From the NCBI GenBank assembly GCA_963576565.1, contig OY755038.1, positions 12,291,756 to 12,355,755 on the forward strand: a DNA stretch of 64,000 nucleotides, given 5' to 3'. Both the position numbers and the translations under genes were made by a program. Within the stretch, counting starts at the first letter, position 1. The number at the start of each line of letters is the position of its first letter. The notes under the pieces were generated by a model. The model was given only the letters and a program-made list of their open reading frames with translations, ran no database searches and had not been told where the DNA came from. The DNA comes from Aspidapion aeneum. Taxonomy: Eukaryota; Arthropoda; Insecta; Coleoptera; Brentidae. Positions 1 through 12,000 of the stretch are shown here, in pieces.

Positions 1-70
1 AAACCATTTTGTACTGGGAACGTACCGTTGTGAGGTGGAAAGCCTTGCACTGAGGGTTGTTGGGGAAAGC
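1..70 (-). CDS. SMAP1: SMAP exon 7, partial
   Basis: After the acceptor ATCCAG the frame from exon 6 continues as [16 protein letters not shown], with the same P/Q/G composition. The exon runs off the left edge. Confidence 0.85.
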
Positions 71-3000
71 CTGGATTTAAAAATAACATTAATTTTAGAA
101 AATAAACTTTATAGAAAAAATTAATTGTAAGAATAAATAAATGGATCTATAAGGGATCTGACACCTTCCTAGCTAGCCTATTATCACACTTCAAGTGAAG
201 CCATGATAATATATTAGCCTTGAAAACTGTTTTTGTAAATATCTCAGAAACTGAAGCTCCTGCGAAGTTTTTGGTTATGACATGAATAATTTTTTTATTT
301 AATTTTTTTTTTATTCTCAAATATCAACAGCCAATGGCCAATTACAGATACAGTAAAATCTCACATTGTGACACACATTTCTAACCACTATAAATAAAAC
401 TTTAAGAAGTCTTGTGACCCGTTTATTCTCATCTTTCAGCCAAGAGGTCTCTAATTGCCCTGAAATCATTTCATTATAACATCTATCTTCAAAAATTGTT
501 CCTTTATGGCTACTATGATGATTATTCATTAAATAGTTTAAAACAATGATGCTTATTGAGTAAATAATAAGTTTGTAAAATCTACATTACATAGTTGATA
601 GACCGGCGAGTTTTTATAAAGGTTTGTTCTGGGAAATGTGGGATAAAACATGTTGGAATTTCTTGAGTTAAGACGGTTAATTGCAAAGGGTATTTGATTT
701 AAGATATCTGGACAGTTAATATCATTCTTAAGTATTCTAAACATAGTACATAATAAATTGGTAAAAAAATTTTTTTAAGTCACAAGCTTTTATAAAATGC
801 ACTAAAAATTCAAAAATAATTTTCTAACATTCTAATATTATCATAATAATAAAAGCGATGGCCGCCTGATGGAAATTTTGACGATGTTAGCACGATAAGA
901 TATCCGTATCAATTAAATATCACTATTTGCGAAAGAATCAATCTAGCAGAAAAATGCAGAGGTACCAAACCCACCCAACCCGACCTAAGATACCCCAGCA
1001 TTTCTCTGACATAGGTATGGCAATGGCATAACATTGCGGCACATTAAACATATCTTTGATAACCTGCTATGTTGAATATTCTTTAAGTGTTTAGATTACA
1101 AATTTAGATTAACTTATGCTTTGATTTGCGGCCATCGCTTTTATTATTATGATAATATTAGAATGTTAGAAAATTATCTTTGAATTTTTAGTACATTTTA
1201 TAAAAGCTTGTGACGTAAAAAAATTTTTTACCCATTTATTTTCTACTTTTTAGTTTCAGCTATCTACTCTATTTAATGAAAATATTTGTTCAATAACAGA
1301 ACAGAAGAGTTTATTCTAGATTATAATGAAATCGCTGATCGTGAGTTGTTTGGAAACTCATTTTTCTATTGGGGGAAGGAGAGGGTGGGGGTAGAGGTAG
1401 AAATATATTTTTTATTTGGGCTGTATTGCCATCGGACCTTTATGCATATACCAAATTTTATAAAGTCATTTGAAGTGAAGTGTGTCAAAAACGCATTTTT
1501 TGTGGAAGGGGGTAGGGGTGGGAGGACATTTTTTCATTATTGTTGTATTGTCATCGGACCACTATATGTATACCAAATTTCATCCAAATCGGATAATGAG
1601 AAGTGTGTCAAAAACGCATTTTTCTATAGATGAGGGTGGGGGTAGGAGTGGTAGGATTTTTTTTTCAATGTTGTATTGTCATCGGACCACTATATGTATA
1701 CCAACTTTCATCCAAATCGGATAATGGGAAGAATGTCAAAAACGCACTTTCTATGGAAGGGGGTGGGGGTAGGAGTGGGAGGATATTTTTTTTTAATGTT
1801 GTATTGTCATGGGACCACTATGTGTGTACCAAATTTCATCCAAATCGGATAATGGGAAGTGTGTCAAAAACGCTTCACAAGATTTGATAGATAGTTAGAT
1901 AGTTAGACAGAACATCTGAAGCTAAATAAAAGCTTGTAAAAATACTTTAATTCTTCTTCTATTCAAAGAGAGCCTACCGAACAATCCTAAAAGATAATTA
2001 TTGTCACAGCCCCTTTGGGGGTAAGTTCCAAATTTTCTAAAGTACATGCACTTTAAGAATTTTCTCTGTACACCCTCAATGATGTTTACCCAAACGTTAT
2101 ACAGAGGAGACCATATTCCAAAATGGGTAAAACAAGGCTGTCAAATAAATGCAATGCAACATAAATGCTTAAGTTTTTTGTATTTCCAGTCATTAAACCT
2201 GCTACCTTCTGGGCACTTTTTACTTTGGCAGACATGAATTATTGAGGAAAATATAGTCTACTATATTCTGAAAACAGTGTATTGATACGATGCTCCGTTA
2301 AAAAGTTTTTAATTGTCAAAAAACTGTCATTAGCATTAACGGATTTTGACCGAAATCTAATCAGCTCGTAAGAGTGTCGAACACTATTTTACCTAAACAT
2401 TTTATGAAAATCGGTTCAGCGGTTTAGGAGCTATCGTGTTACGGACATACATTTTATATAAATTCAAGTCGAACTGATGTTGGTAAAAACAGTATTGAAA
2501 ACAAAATAATGGTTTTACTTAATAAATATATCCCAAATGATATTGATATATTTTAATTTTCTAGTGATTTGTTTAAACGTAGGTTGGACAGATTACTGTA
2601 ATAATAAGAGTTTCTGATATGTACTAATTGTTTATAGTCACTTATTTTTTATTTTTAGCTCACACATATACTATACTATAGTAGTGTGAGCTATGGTGAT
2701 CCTAATTTTTTCGAGAAAAAAAAAGTTGCTCCGATTTCAAAAATTTTTATATATCTTTGCGTTTCAGAAGATTTTGAAACTTTTTTGTTGCGCCGTCTGT
2801 CTGTCTGTCTGTCTGTATGTCTGTCTGTCTGTATGTCTGTCTGTATGTCTGTAACGACCAACGCGCATAACTCAAAAAAACCGCTTGGCCGATTTTAATG
2901 AAATTTGGTATCTAGGCTGGGTTTTGGGCCGAGATGGTCCCATTTAAAAATGAACAAAATCCACCGAACACAAACCAAATAAAAGGGTGGGGGTAGATTT

Positions 3001-6000
3001 CAAAAATTAGAGTTTAAGTGAAAATATGGCGTGTGTGATATCAAACGAAAGGTAATTGAGTCTGGAGTTAAACAAAATACATTTTAATTTATTTAAAAAA
3101 AAGGGTGGGGGTATATTTCAAAAATTAGAGTTTAAGTGAAAATATGGCGTGTGTGATATCAAACGAATGGTAATTGAGTCCGGAGTTTAACAAAATACAT
3201 TTTAGTTTTTGTTTTTTTAAGGGTGGGGGTAGATTTCAAAAATTTGAGTTTAAGTCAAAACATGGGTTGTGTGGTATCAAACAAAAGGTAATTTAGTCTG
3301 GAGTTGAATAAAATATATTTTAGTTTTTAGTTATATTAGCTCACACGTACACTATAACTATAGTACCTAGTGTGAGCTTAGGGGCCCATATATTGGCAGA
3401 GTATTTCTTAGGTTACCTTACTTATTTTCACCTAATTAATTTTGTACCTGAAGCTTACCATTTTATTGTTTATAGTTTTTATGTTTTATTTTTTGTTATT
3501 TATTTTCTGTTTATTGTGTATTTTTTATTACTGTGAAACAATAGATTAAAATTATACATGTACCAATTGGGGAAACTCTCTGTAATGTGCATTCTAAATA
3601 AATAAATAAAAATAGTAATGATATTCACACACACAGCCAGAAATCACGACGATATTGCTAGGATAGGTCAAAATATATCCAAATAACACTTTGCGAATGT
3701 TTGGCCTTATCTCAAAAAAAAAAATTTCGTCGAAAATAATACCTTCTCTAGCCATTGCTACGCGGGCTAGGTAAAACTAAAAATTAAGCAAAACGCAGTG
3801 TTGCCACCCTCGACCCTGAGGTCTTCGGTAGAAGGCTTCGAGAAAAATCGGTAGATTTTTTAATCATCTCAGCAAGCAGTGCTGGAGAACTATCGATAGT
3901 TTGGATTGACTTAGTAGGTAAATTATATTTCTACGATTTGTTTTTACTGACAAAATACCAAAATTAAGAATTAAATAAAAAAATTAGGTACATACTAGGG
4001 ACCTATTGCACTATATTGACAGTTTCGCATTAAAAACTGACAGTTGATCTTTCAAAATTGACATACCAAAATCGAATTTAGAAATTCAGTCGTTTATTTT
4101 TCATTAATTGTGGCGTCACTATTAATTCCGGCTCTTATAATACACAATAGCATTATTTTAAAAGAAGACAGCTGTTCTTATAATGTGAAACTGTCCCTAT
4201 AGTGCCCGGCACAATTTGTGCCTGGCTTTATTGCAATAGGTCCCTATTAGGTAGATAATATTATAAAAAAATCTCAGGGTTTATAATAGCGTGATCTTTA
4301 ATGCCGCTTGCGGCTGCCAGCTGAGTATATCGCAAAATCCAAGAGATGGCGCCATAAATACACTTTTAAAAACATTAGGGACCTATTGCAATAGTGCCAG
4401 GCACAAATTGTGCCGGGCACTATATTGACAGTTTTGCATTACAAACTGACAGTTGATCTTTCAAAATTGACATACCAAAGTCGAATTTATAAATCCCGTC
4501 GTTTATTTTCCATTAATAGTGGCGTCACTATTAAATCCGGCTCGTATAATACACAAAGGCCTAATTTTGAAAGAACACAGCTGTTCCTATAATGAGAAAC
4601 TGTCAATATAGTGCCCAGCACAATTTGTGCCTGGCACTTTTGCAATAGGTCCCTAATGGCTTGAAATAAAATTTTTATTCTACAAAGGATCTTACATAAA
4701 AAGAATATTTTATTTATGGTGTTTTTTTTTAATCGCGATTACGAGGCGTATCAAAGAAAAAACAAGTTTATATTGAAAAAAAAAATCGGTAGAAAACTAT
4801 GGTAATTCGGTATATCGTAAAGTAAAAGGCTAAATCGGTAGATCTACCGAAAAATCGGTAGAGGTGGCAACACTGGTAAAACGTCAACGAACATCATCCG
4901 AAATAAAAAAAAAATAGTACAGAAAAGTAACTTAACCAAACAAGTGTAGGAAAAACAATCTACTAAATCAATATTTTCTCTAAGTATTGCTTTGCAGACA
5001 CAAGACAAGTCAAAGCTGGAAACTCATCGAAATGTAACGTTTTTTTTTCTCAAGAAATGCTCATTAATAACTTACCACCAAATGCTTGAAAATTCCCTTG
5101 CACTGGGAATCCTCCTATGTTGGGTTGCGCGTAAGGCGCTTGGTTAATGGGGTTGGGGAACTGATTGAAATTGTTGGTAGGCGCACTAGCATATAGCGCC
5201 AGAATACTATCCTACAAAAATAGAAAAATAAAATTAAAACAAGGCAAAACTCTTATAATACGAGGGTGGATCAAATATAAACAAGCCTTTTAAACTTACT
5301 AACGGAAAAGTCATTCAAGATGAACAAGGTCGTTATAATTTTGGAGTAGGGATATTCAGCAGAATATAGGCGGCTGGTAGTGCCGCGATGCTCTTTTGGT
5401 CAGGAGCAATCGCAATTAGCGAGAAGAAAGTACACAACAGTGTTGCGCAAAGAATAATCATTAAATTTCTTAAACGCAAAAACGTTAAAACTGCTAAAAT
5501 TCGATGCAGATTGCGAGCACAGTTCGGAAATAAGACGCTTTCGTGGGTACCTGTAAAAACTTGATGCAAAGAAATTAACGACGGCCGTGAGCGTGTCGAC
5601 AACGTGAGTCACCCACGTCCCGCGTACCATCATTTCTGCTGGCAAAGTTTTAGCGACCGTTTTCTGGGACTGGAGAGGAGTTTTGTTGGTCGATTTTTTG
5701 CACGAGCGAATAAAAATAAACGCGGCTTACTACTGCAAATTACTCAACCAGGTAAAGCTTGATTATCGCCAAAAGAGGAGAGCACACCCCACCCAAGACG
5801 TGTTGCTCCTGCATGAAAACGCTAGACCTGATACGGCAGCTTTAATACAGGCCAAAATCAATGAAATGCACTGGAACACTCCATACAGTCCAAATTTGTC
5901 ACCTTGCGATTTTCATATGTTTGGCCCACTCAAAGATTCACTGGGAGGCGAGCAATTTCAGACCAATGAAGAGGTGGAGGCATTCGTGCGCAACTGGTTA

Positions 6001-9000
6001 GATACCCGCCCAGCTTCCTTTTATGAAAACGGGATTAAGAAACTGTTAAACCGTTGGGAAACGTGTATTAATAGGGAAGGGAGATGTATAGAAAAGTAGA
6101 AAAAATTTCTGTTTTATGTCATGTTTCTAAATAACTAGGTTATAAACAAAGGCTTGTTTATATTTGATCCACCCTCGTATAATATTTAAAACTTTAGTAA
6201 CAAATCCAATATAAATACAAGCATGTGGCCAGAGGAATTGTGGATCACGTGACCAAGCATTTGCGCACAGCCCATACTACTCACTATGTTGCCAGCTCTA
6301 CGTGTTGGTCTAGAAGATGTAAAGATATCTAAGTAGACAGGTGTCTAACATAATTTTTGTTCCAAAAAACACTTAGTTGCAACGATTTTTAAATTATAGC
6401 TCCCTTCGGTGTTAACCTAACCTTCAGTTCGTCGCAAACGTATCCTAACCTGTTCAGATACGCCCAGGTTAGAATACGTCGGCGAATTGACTAAGGTTAA
6501 GTTAACACCCATTTTGATCTCCAAAAAGAAGGACAAGGAAGCTAAATAAAAAAAATCGAACAATATGGTTTTTGAAAAACAATTAATTTTTTTTTGTTTT
6601 ATAGTTGATATTGTATTAAAGTGGCACCGCGTCATCAAAACCGTGATGGGCCGGAAGGGAGTAGAGGGGTACATACAGTGGCATGCACTTCCTATAATTT
6701 TTTTATTGATATTGATTCCCAAAATGAGGCACTGCACTAATTAGTCATTAGCTTAATATTTTACTTGCTTTTTATTGATGTCTTCTTCTAAACGATTTCA
6801 TTAGAAAAGAACATATATACTCTTATCTGGTTGTTACGAACATATTGATTTAGCCGGGCTTTGACGTTTTCTATTCGTTGTTGTTTTGACTGTTTTACGT
6901 CAACCAAATTACGGCCAAGCTTTTTACAAAACAAATTACCGTTTTTGCAACTAAATCAATATTTGCGCACATTTTAATATAATTTTGGATTCTCTTTTAG
7001 GTTTTGGATCTTTATTTATTAGGTAAGTACCTATTTTATCTCTCCTTTAAAAGCTCTTAGTGTTTATCATACAAATATAAAGCGGCACACTGCATGTACA
7101 AAGTGAAACACTAATTTTTTAAGGCTTCTTTACTTAGATTTTGCCGCAAAATTTGGTTTACCATAGCTATGACGCGGTGCCACTTACATACATCCTCAAC
7201 TATAGTATAGATTAGAGTCCCTGTATGTGACAGATATTGACGGAATAATATCTGTCACATACAGGGACTCCAGTATAGATTAGGTTAAATAAGATTGTTA
7301 TACAGTAAATTTTTCTTACATATATCATATGGATTTGCATGTTAAAATTTCAACATTATGTTAAGTTTTCTTCTGTAATGGATTGGGAAGTTATAATTTT
7401 GTTTAAGATTACATGCGAAATGATTGTTTTTGTTACCAAACTCTGTTTAAATCATAAAATAGCTATTTTCCTAACAAGTGACAGAATAATAATAAATAAG
7501 TGGGATTCTTTACCTTATCTAATTTAACTTTTTCCTTTTCTGTGGGCATAGTTTGATTGAAGAAGCTTTCTTCCTCACTTTTTGCACTTTCTTCCGCTTT
7601 TTTGGTCTCAGCTTGTTGACTGACTACAGCATCAGCGGCTGGAGTCGATGATATGAAGCTGCTAAAACTGTCTTCTCCATTCTGTAAACCTAGTCATATC
7701 AAAGCAAATAATATATTTTACAAAATGTTTTTCAAATGGAGATATTTTCTCTTTTTTTAAGGGAAAAAATTACTCAACATTTAGATATAAGATAATGTCT
7801 AAGTTTTTACATACATAATTTATAGTAAAGTTAAATGAGGACCTGGAATTCTTTTCAAAGTAGAAATTCATGGTTATACCAAAAAAATAACATTTTAAAC
7901 ATGTATTTTTTTCTGTATAATTTTAGACAAAAATAGCAAGTACCATTCGCAAAAGACGTAATTATTATTATTTATTTATTTATTTATTAGCAATAGTAAA
8001 GAATAACAAAAACAAAAATGTACTAAAATTAGTATGAAAAATACAAAATAAAACTACTTCTAAGTAGTTTAAATTCTTCTACTGCTAACAATTTTGAGGC
8101 ACTATAGTATTAAAAATACGGGATGTGCGTCGATATCCTTATAGTTTAATAATTATATGATAATTAAAATAATAATAATAATTAATCAAAGTACAATCAT
8201 TTATTTAAAAAAAAAGAAAAATGTTTATATATCATAAATAAATTACATACTGGTATCACTACTACTATGTCGGTTTAGAACGTTTTTCTACGTTGTCCGA
8301 CGCCTATTCTCCACCTTCTTCTGTCAGGTTTTTTTGACTCATTGATCTCTGGATTGACTGTTGCCATTTTAGTTTAGGGCGCCCTCTTTTTCTGCGCCCT
8401 ATTGGATGCCATTCTAGGACCTGCTTTGGTAATCTTTCGTCGTTCATCCGTTGTACATGGCCGTACCATATCAATTGTCTTTTAGTGCTGTCATCCGTTA
8501 TGCTTCACCCGATTCCCATTCTTTCTTTTATGATCTGAATTCTTATGTGATCTGTTCGAGATGTTCTCATTGATCTTTTATTGCATCCATTTCGACACTT
8601 TCCATTTTTGTTTTGTATTTTTTTGTTACGCGACAAGTCTCTATTCCATACAACAGCATGCTTTTCACCATTGTTTCATATATGTTTTATTTTTTACATT
8701 CATTTTTATTCTCTGCTCCATAAATTACTGTTAAGACATCCAATAACCTTTTTTGCTTTTACTATCTTTTTTCCGTTTCTTTCCTTATAGTCTGTTCCTG
8801 CCTTATCAAATGTGACACCCAAGTATACATACTCATTGCATAGAGATATTGTTTGTCCATTGTCTAGTTCTAACTCACTGGATTCGTTTCCAATACATAA
8901 GTACTGTGTCTTGTCCACATATACTATTAATCTCCAGTTTTGGTATTCTTCCGTTAACTTTCTCATCATATACTCCATGTCTTCTTTATCATTAGCTACA

Positions 9001-12000
9001 ATTACTTGTCGTCAGCAAACTGTAGTGTGTATATGGTAAATCGGTCGTTAAGTTGTATTCCCATGCCGTGCACTTTAAGTTTCCAGTTTTTTATAGGTAC
9101 TGCGATATATATTTTAAAATTAGTATGAAAAATCAATTAACAAAATTTTTTTTTACTTACCTATATGTCATAAAAATTTCACCCCAATTGAACTAAAGAT
9201 AGTCTAGATATGATATTCTAAAAATGTTAAAAATAACCAATATTTCAAGATTTTCGCGAATAAATTGAATAGGATATTGCGAGGATATTGTCAAAAGACC
9301 AAAAGGAAAAAGATTTGTGAGCAAATGAGGAGTGCCCAATAAAGCCAAAATTCCAAGGGTAGCTATTCTGGGACTTGAATGATGTGACCATCCACATCAC
9401 ACGCTGTGACCAATAGCAAACTCTGAACAGTCGCGTATTGTGCGAAATGACTTGTCTCGACCAATGGAATAGTCGCCCGCTCTTCAAAGTGAGGGACGCG
9501 TTTAAAGTGAAATCTGTTCTCCTGCCCCGTACCGACTGAACGTTTCTCGGTCGGATCGTAGGAGAGGCCTGCGCAATGGAGGTCTTTTCGCATAGCACGT
9601 GACCGCTCGAAAGTAATTTAAAGCTTGCCATTTTCTAAAGCATGTGATGGAAACTATCACATCTTTCAAAACCCAAAATACCTACCCAGGTAGTTACGAG
9701 CTACACTTATGCCAGATCTTCACCATAGAAATTCGTACCTATTCTACGATTTTTCCTGAAAATTTTAATGTATCACACAAAAGGATTACCTAATAAGTCG
9801 GCATTAGTTCCATTGGTCTTAGTCCCACTATTTGAAGTCTTATGTTCTTTCTTAGTTTCTGGAGTATTACTAGTTGACCTGGCCGGTTTCGGACTGGGAT
9901 TGGTTGGTTTCGGTATCTGAGGAACTTCCACGTTAGGCAGCGACTTCTTCTCTAGGTTGGTCTTTTTTTTCTTTTTCTGTTTTTCTATCTAATAACAGAC
10001 AGAGATAAAGAACAGCCAAGGGCGTCGATAGCTTTTTTTCTTGGGGGGGGGTACTCTGCCCTACTTTTGCAAAACCTAGTAACTAGGTTTTTGGTAACTT
10101 TTCAGGAGCGCGGTTTTTCTAAAATATTTTGCTAATGGGAAATAATGAAAATATTATCGCAAAACCATTTTTATTTTTTTTTAGTTTGCTGAATATTTTA
10201 AAATGATCAAACTAAAAAAAATAATAAAAAATAAGAAGTAATAAAAAAATATATAAAAAAAATTTAAAAAAATAAATAAATAAAATATTAAGTGTGACAC
10301 ATCATTTTAAAGGAAATTTTACGCTGATTTCAAAAATCAAATAAAAATAGGGTCATTTCATAAGAAAATTACAAACTTTATGTAATATCTCAAAAATTAA
10401 AATAAAAAGATAAAATTTAATTTGACAGTTGAATTGCGCTTAAAAAAGTGCTTTAAGAACGTTTTTACAGAAATAAAAAATATTCATAAATAAACCAGTT
10501 ACAGGATTGGGTCGAAAATGCACCAAACTGAAAACCACCCTATATCTTGTAAGTAGTTTAAGATATCGATGTGCGGTTTTCGGCATTAACTTTTTAACGA
10601 AAATCAAGCTCGCAAAATGCAGGTTAGTTTTTTTCTATCTCCTCTAGAAATAGGCGTTTCCTATCAAAACTGTCCCATTTGGACCACTCTGTACTACAAT
10701 AAAAGAAATTTTAGGTTTTTTTACCGTTAGTTTCAGCCGACCAAAACTCAATTACAAATCACAACAAACCCTATTTTTAACTTTACAAGTACTTATAGTC
10801 TAAATTATACGCATTTGTAATGACGTCACCAGGTAAGAAAAAAAGTATGGCGTAGATATTTTTGTCAATCAGTGTTTTTTGATTGACAGTGACGGATACT
10901 TCACATAACCAATTACCTACCTATTTAAATCATAGACACTACTTTTTTTAAAAAGTTTATTGTCACCGCTGTTTATACCAAACAAAGATAAACAAAAATG
11001 ACGTCATTACAAATGGGTATAATTTGAACTATATAACACCTTTGAACTTGTACATACTTAATTTTTTTTCTCGATAATAAATAACTTCAGTTCTTGGATT
11101 CTTGGATACTGACCCCCAGTACCCCCCCTTATCGACGCGCTAGGTAGAGCAAAAATCTGATAGGGCTCAAAATAAGAGCACGGTAAGGTGCAATCAGAAA
11201 CTTGATATCTTTAATAATAACCGAGTTTCCCATTTAATCTCATCGAAACTGGGACACGCTGTACACCATGCGTTTGACATTACCTTTGAAAAAGCGAATA
11301 ATTGGTTTAGGTAACCTAAACAAACTCCGGCAGATTCGCTATACTTTGATTATATCGCAGCCTTGTCAAAATGACGGAGGATGTCAGTGGTTGTTATTTT
11401 TGTCGGAAAATAAAGAAAATCTTAGACTTTTCTTGCTCTAATGAAAAGAGTAGTTTTAAGACCCTGAAATTTTTTTTAAATTTAATTAAGAACTATAATT
11501 GATGTTGTATTAAAGTGGTACCGTGTCATCAAAACCTTGATGGGCGGGAAGGGAGTAGAGGGGTACATACAGTGGCCCGCACTTCCTGTAATTTTTTTAT
11601 TGGTATTGATTCCCAAAACGAGGCACTGCACTAATTAGTCATTAGCTTACTATTTTACTTGCTTTTTATTTATGTCCTCTTCTAAACGATTTTATTCGAA
11701 AAGAACATATAAACTCTTGTCTGGTTGTTACGAACATATTGATTTAGCTGGGATTTGACGTCTATTCGTTGTTGTTTTGACTGTTTATGTCAAACAAATT
11801 GGGACTGACTTTTTACAAAACAAATTACCGTTTTTGCAACTAAATCAATATTTGCGGACATTTTAATATAATTTTAGATTCTCTTTTATGTTTTGGATCT
11901 TAATTTATTAGGTAAGTACCTATTTTATCTCTCCCTTAAAAGGTCGGTGTTTTATTATAGACTAAAGCGGCACACTGCAGGTACAAAGTGAAACAATAAT

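Larger units (their letters stand above)
288..2230 (-). mobile_element. LINE-derived insertion with poly-T left end and 9-bp target duplication
   Basis: The segment lies between two copies of GACATGAAT and interrupts a repeat whose uninterrupted copy is at 13900-14255. The left end is a T-rich run (288-316), read as the poly-A tail of a minus-strand retroelement. It holds the C-terminus of a reverse-transcriptase ORF (553-744), a MITE (760-1232) and a tandem array. Not all of it need have arrived in one event. Confidence 0.6.
3796..4875. mobile_element. hAT-like non-autonomous element with 8-bp target duplication
   Basis: Ends are CAGTGTTGCCACC and its inverse GGTGGCAACACTG. Flanks are GCAAAACG (3788-3795) and GTAAAACG (4876-4883), 7 of 8 identical, as expected of hAT. 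Subterminal ATCGGTAGA-type motifs recur. Two smaller MITEs are nested inside. Confidence 0.75.

Noticed and set aside
1286..1887. Overlapping Gly/Arg-rich frames
   Set aside because: Generated by the ~125-bp tandem array in all three frames.
5333..5645. Minus-strand frames opposite the mariner
   Set aside because: Shadows of the degenerate transposase on the plus strand.
7682..7689. TTTACAG as acceptor of SMAP exon 5
   Set aside because: It would leave the wrong phase after exon 4; GACTAG at 7690 restores LLGLQ.
9245..9631. 128-codon minus-strand open frame
   Set aside because: Lies across the GC-rich patch and AT-rich flank with no domain; a second overlapping frame is equally open.
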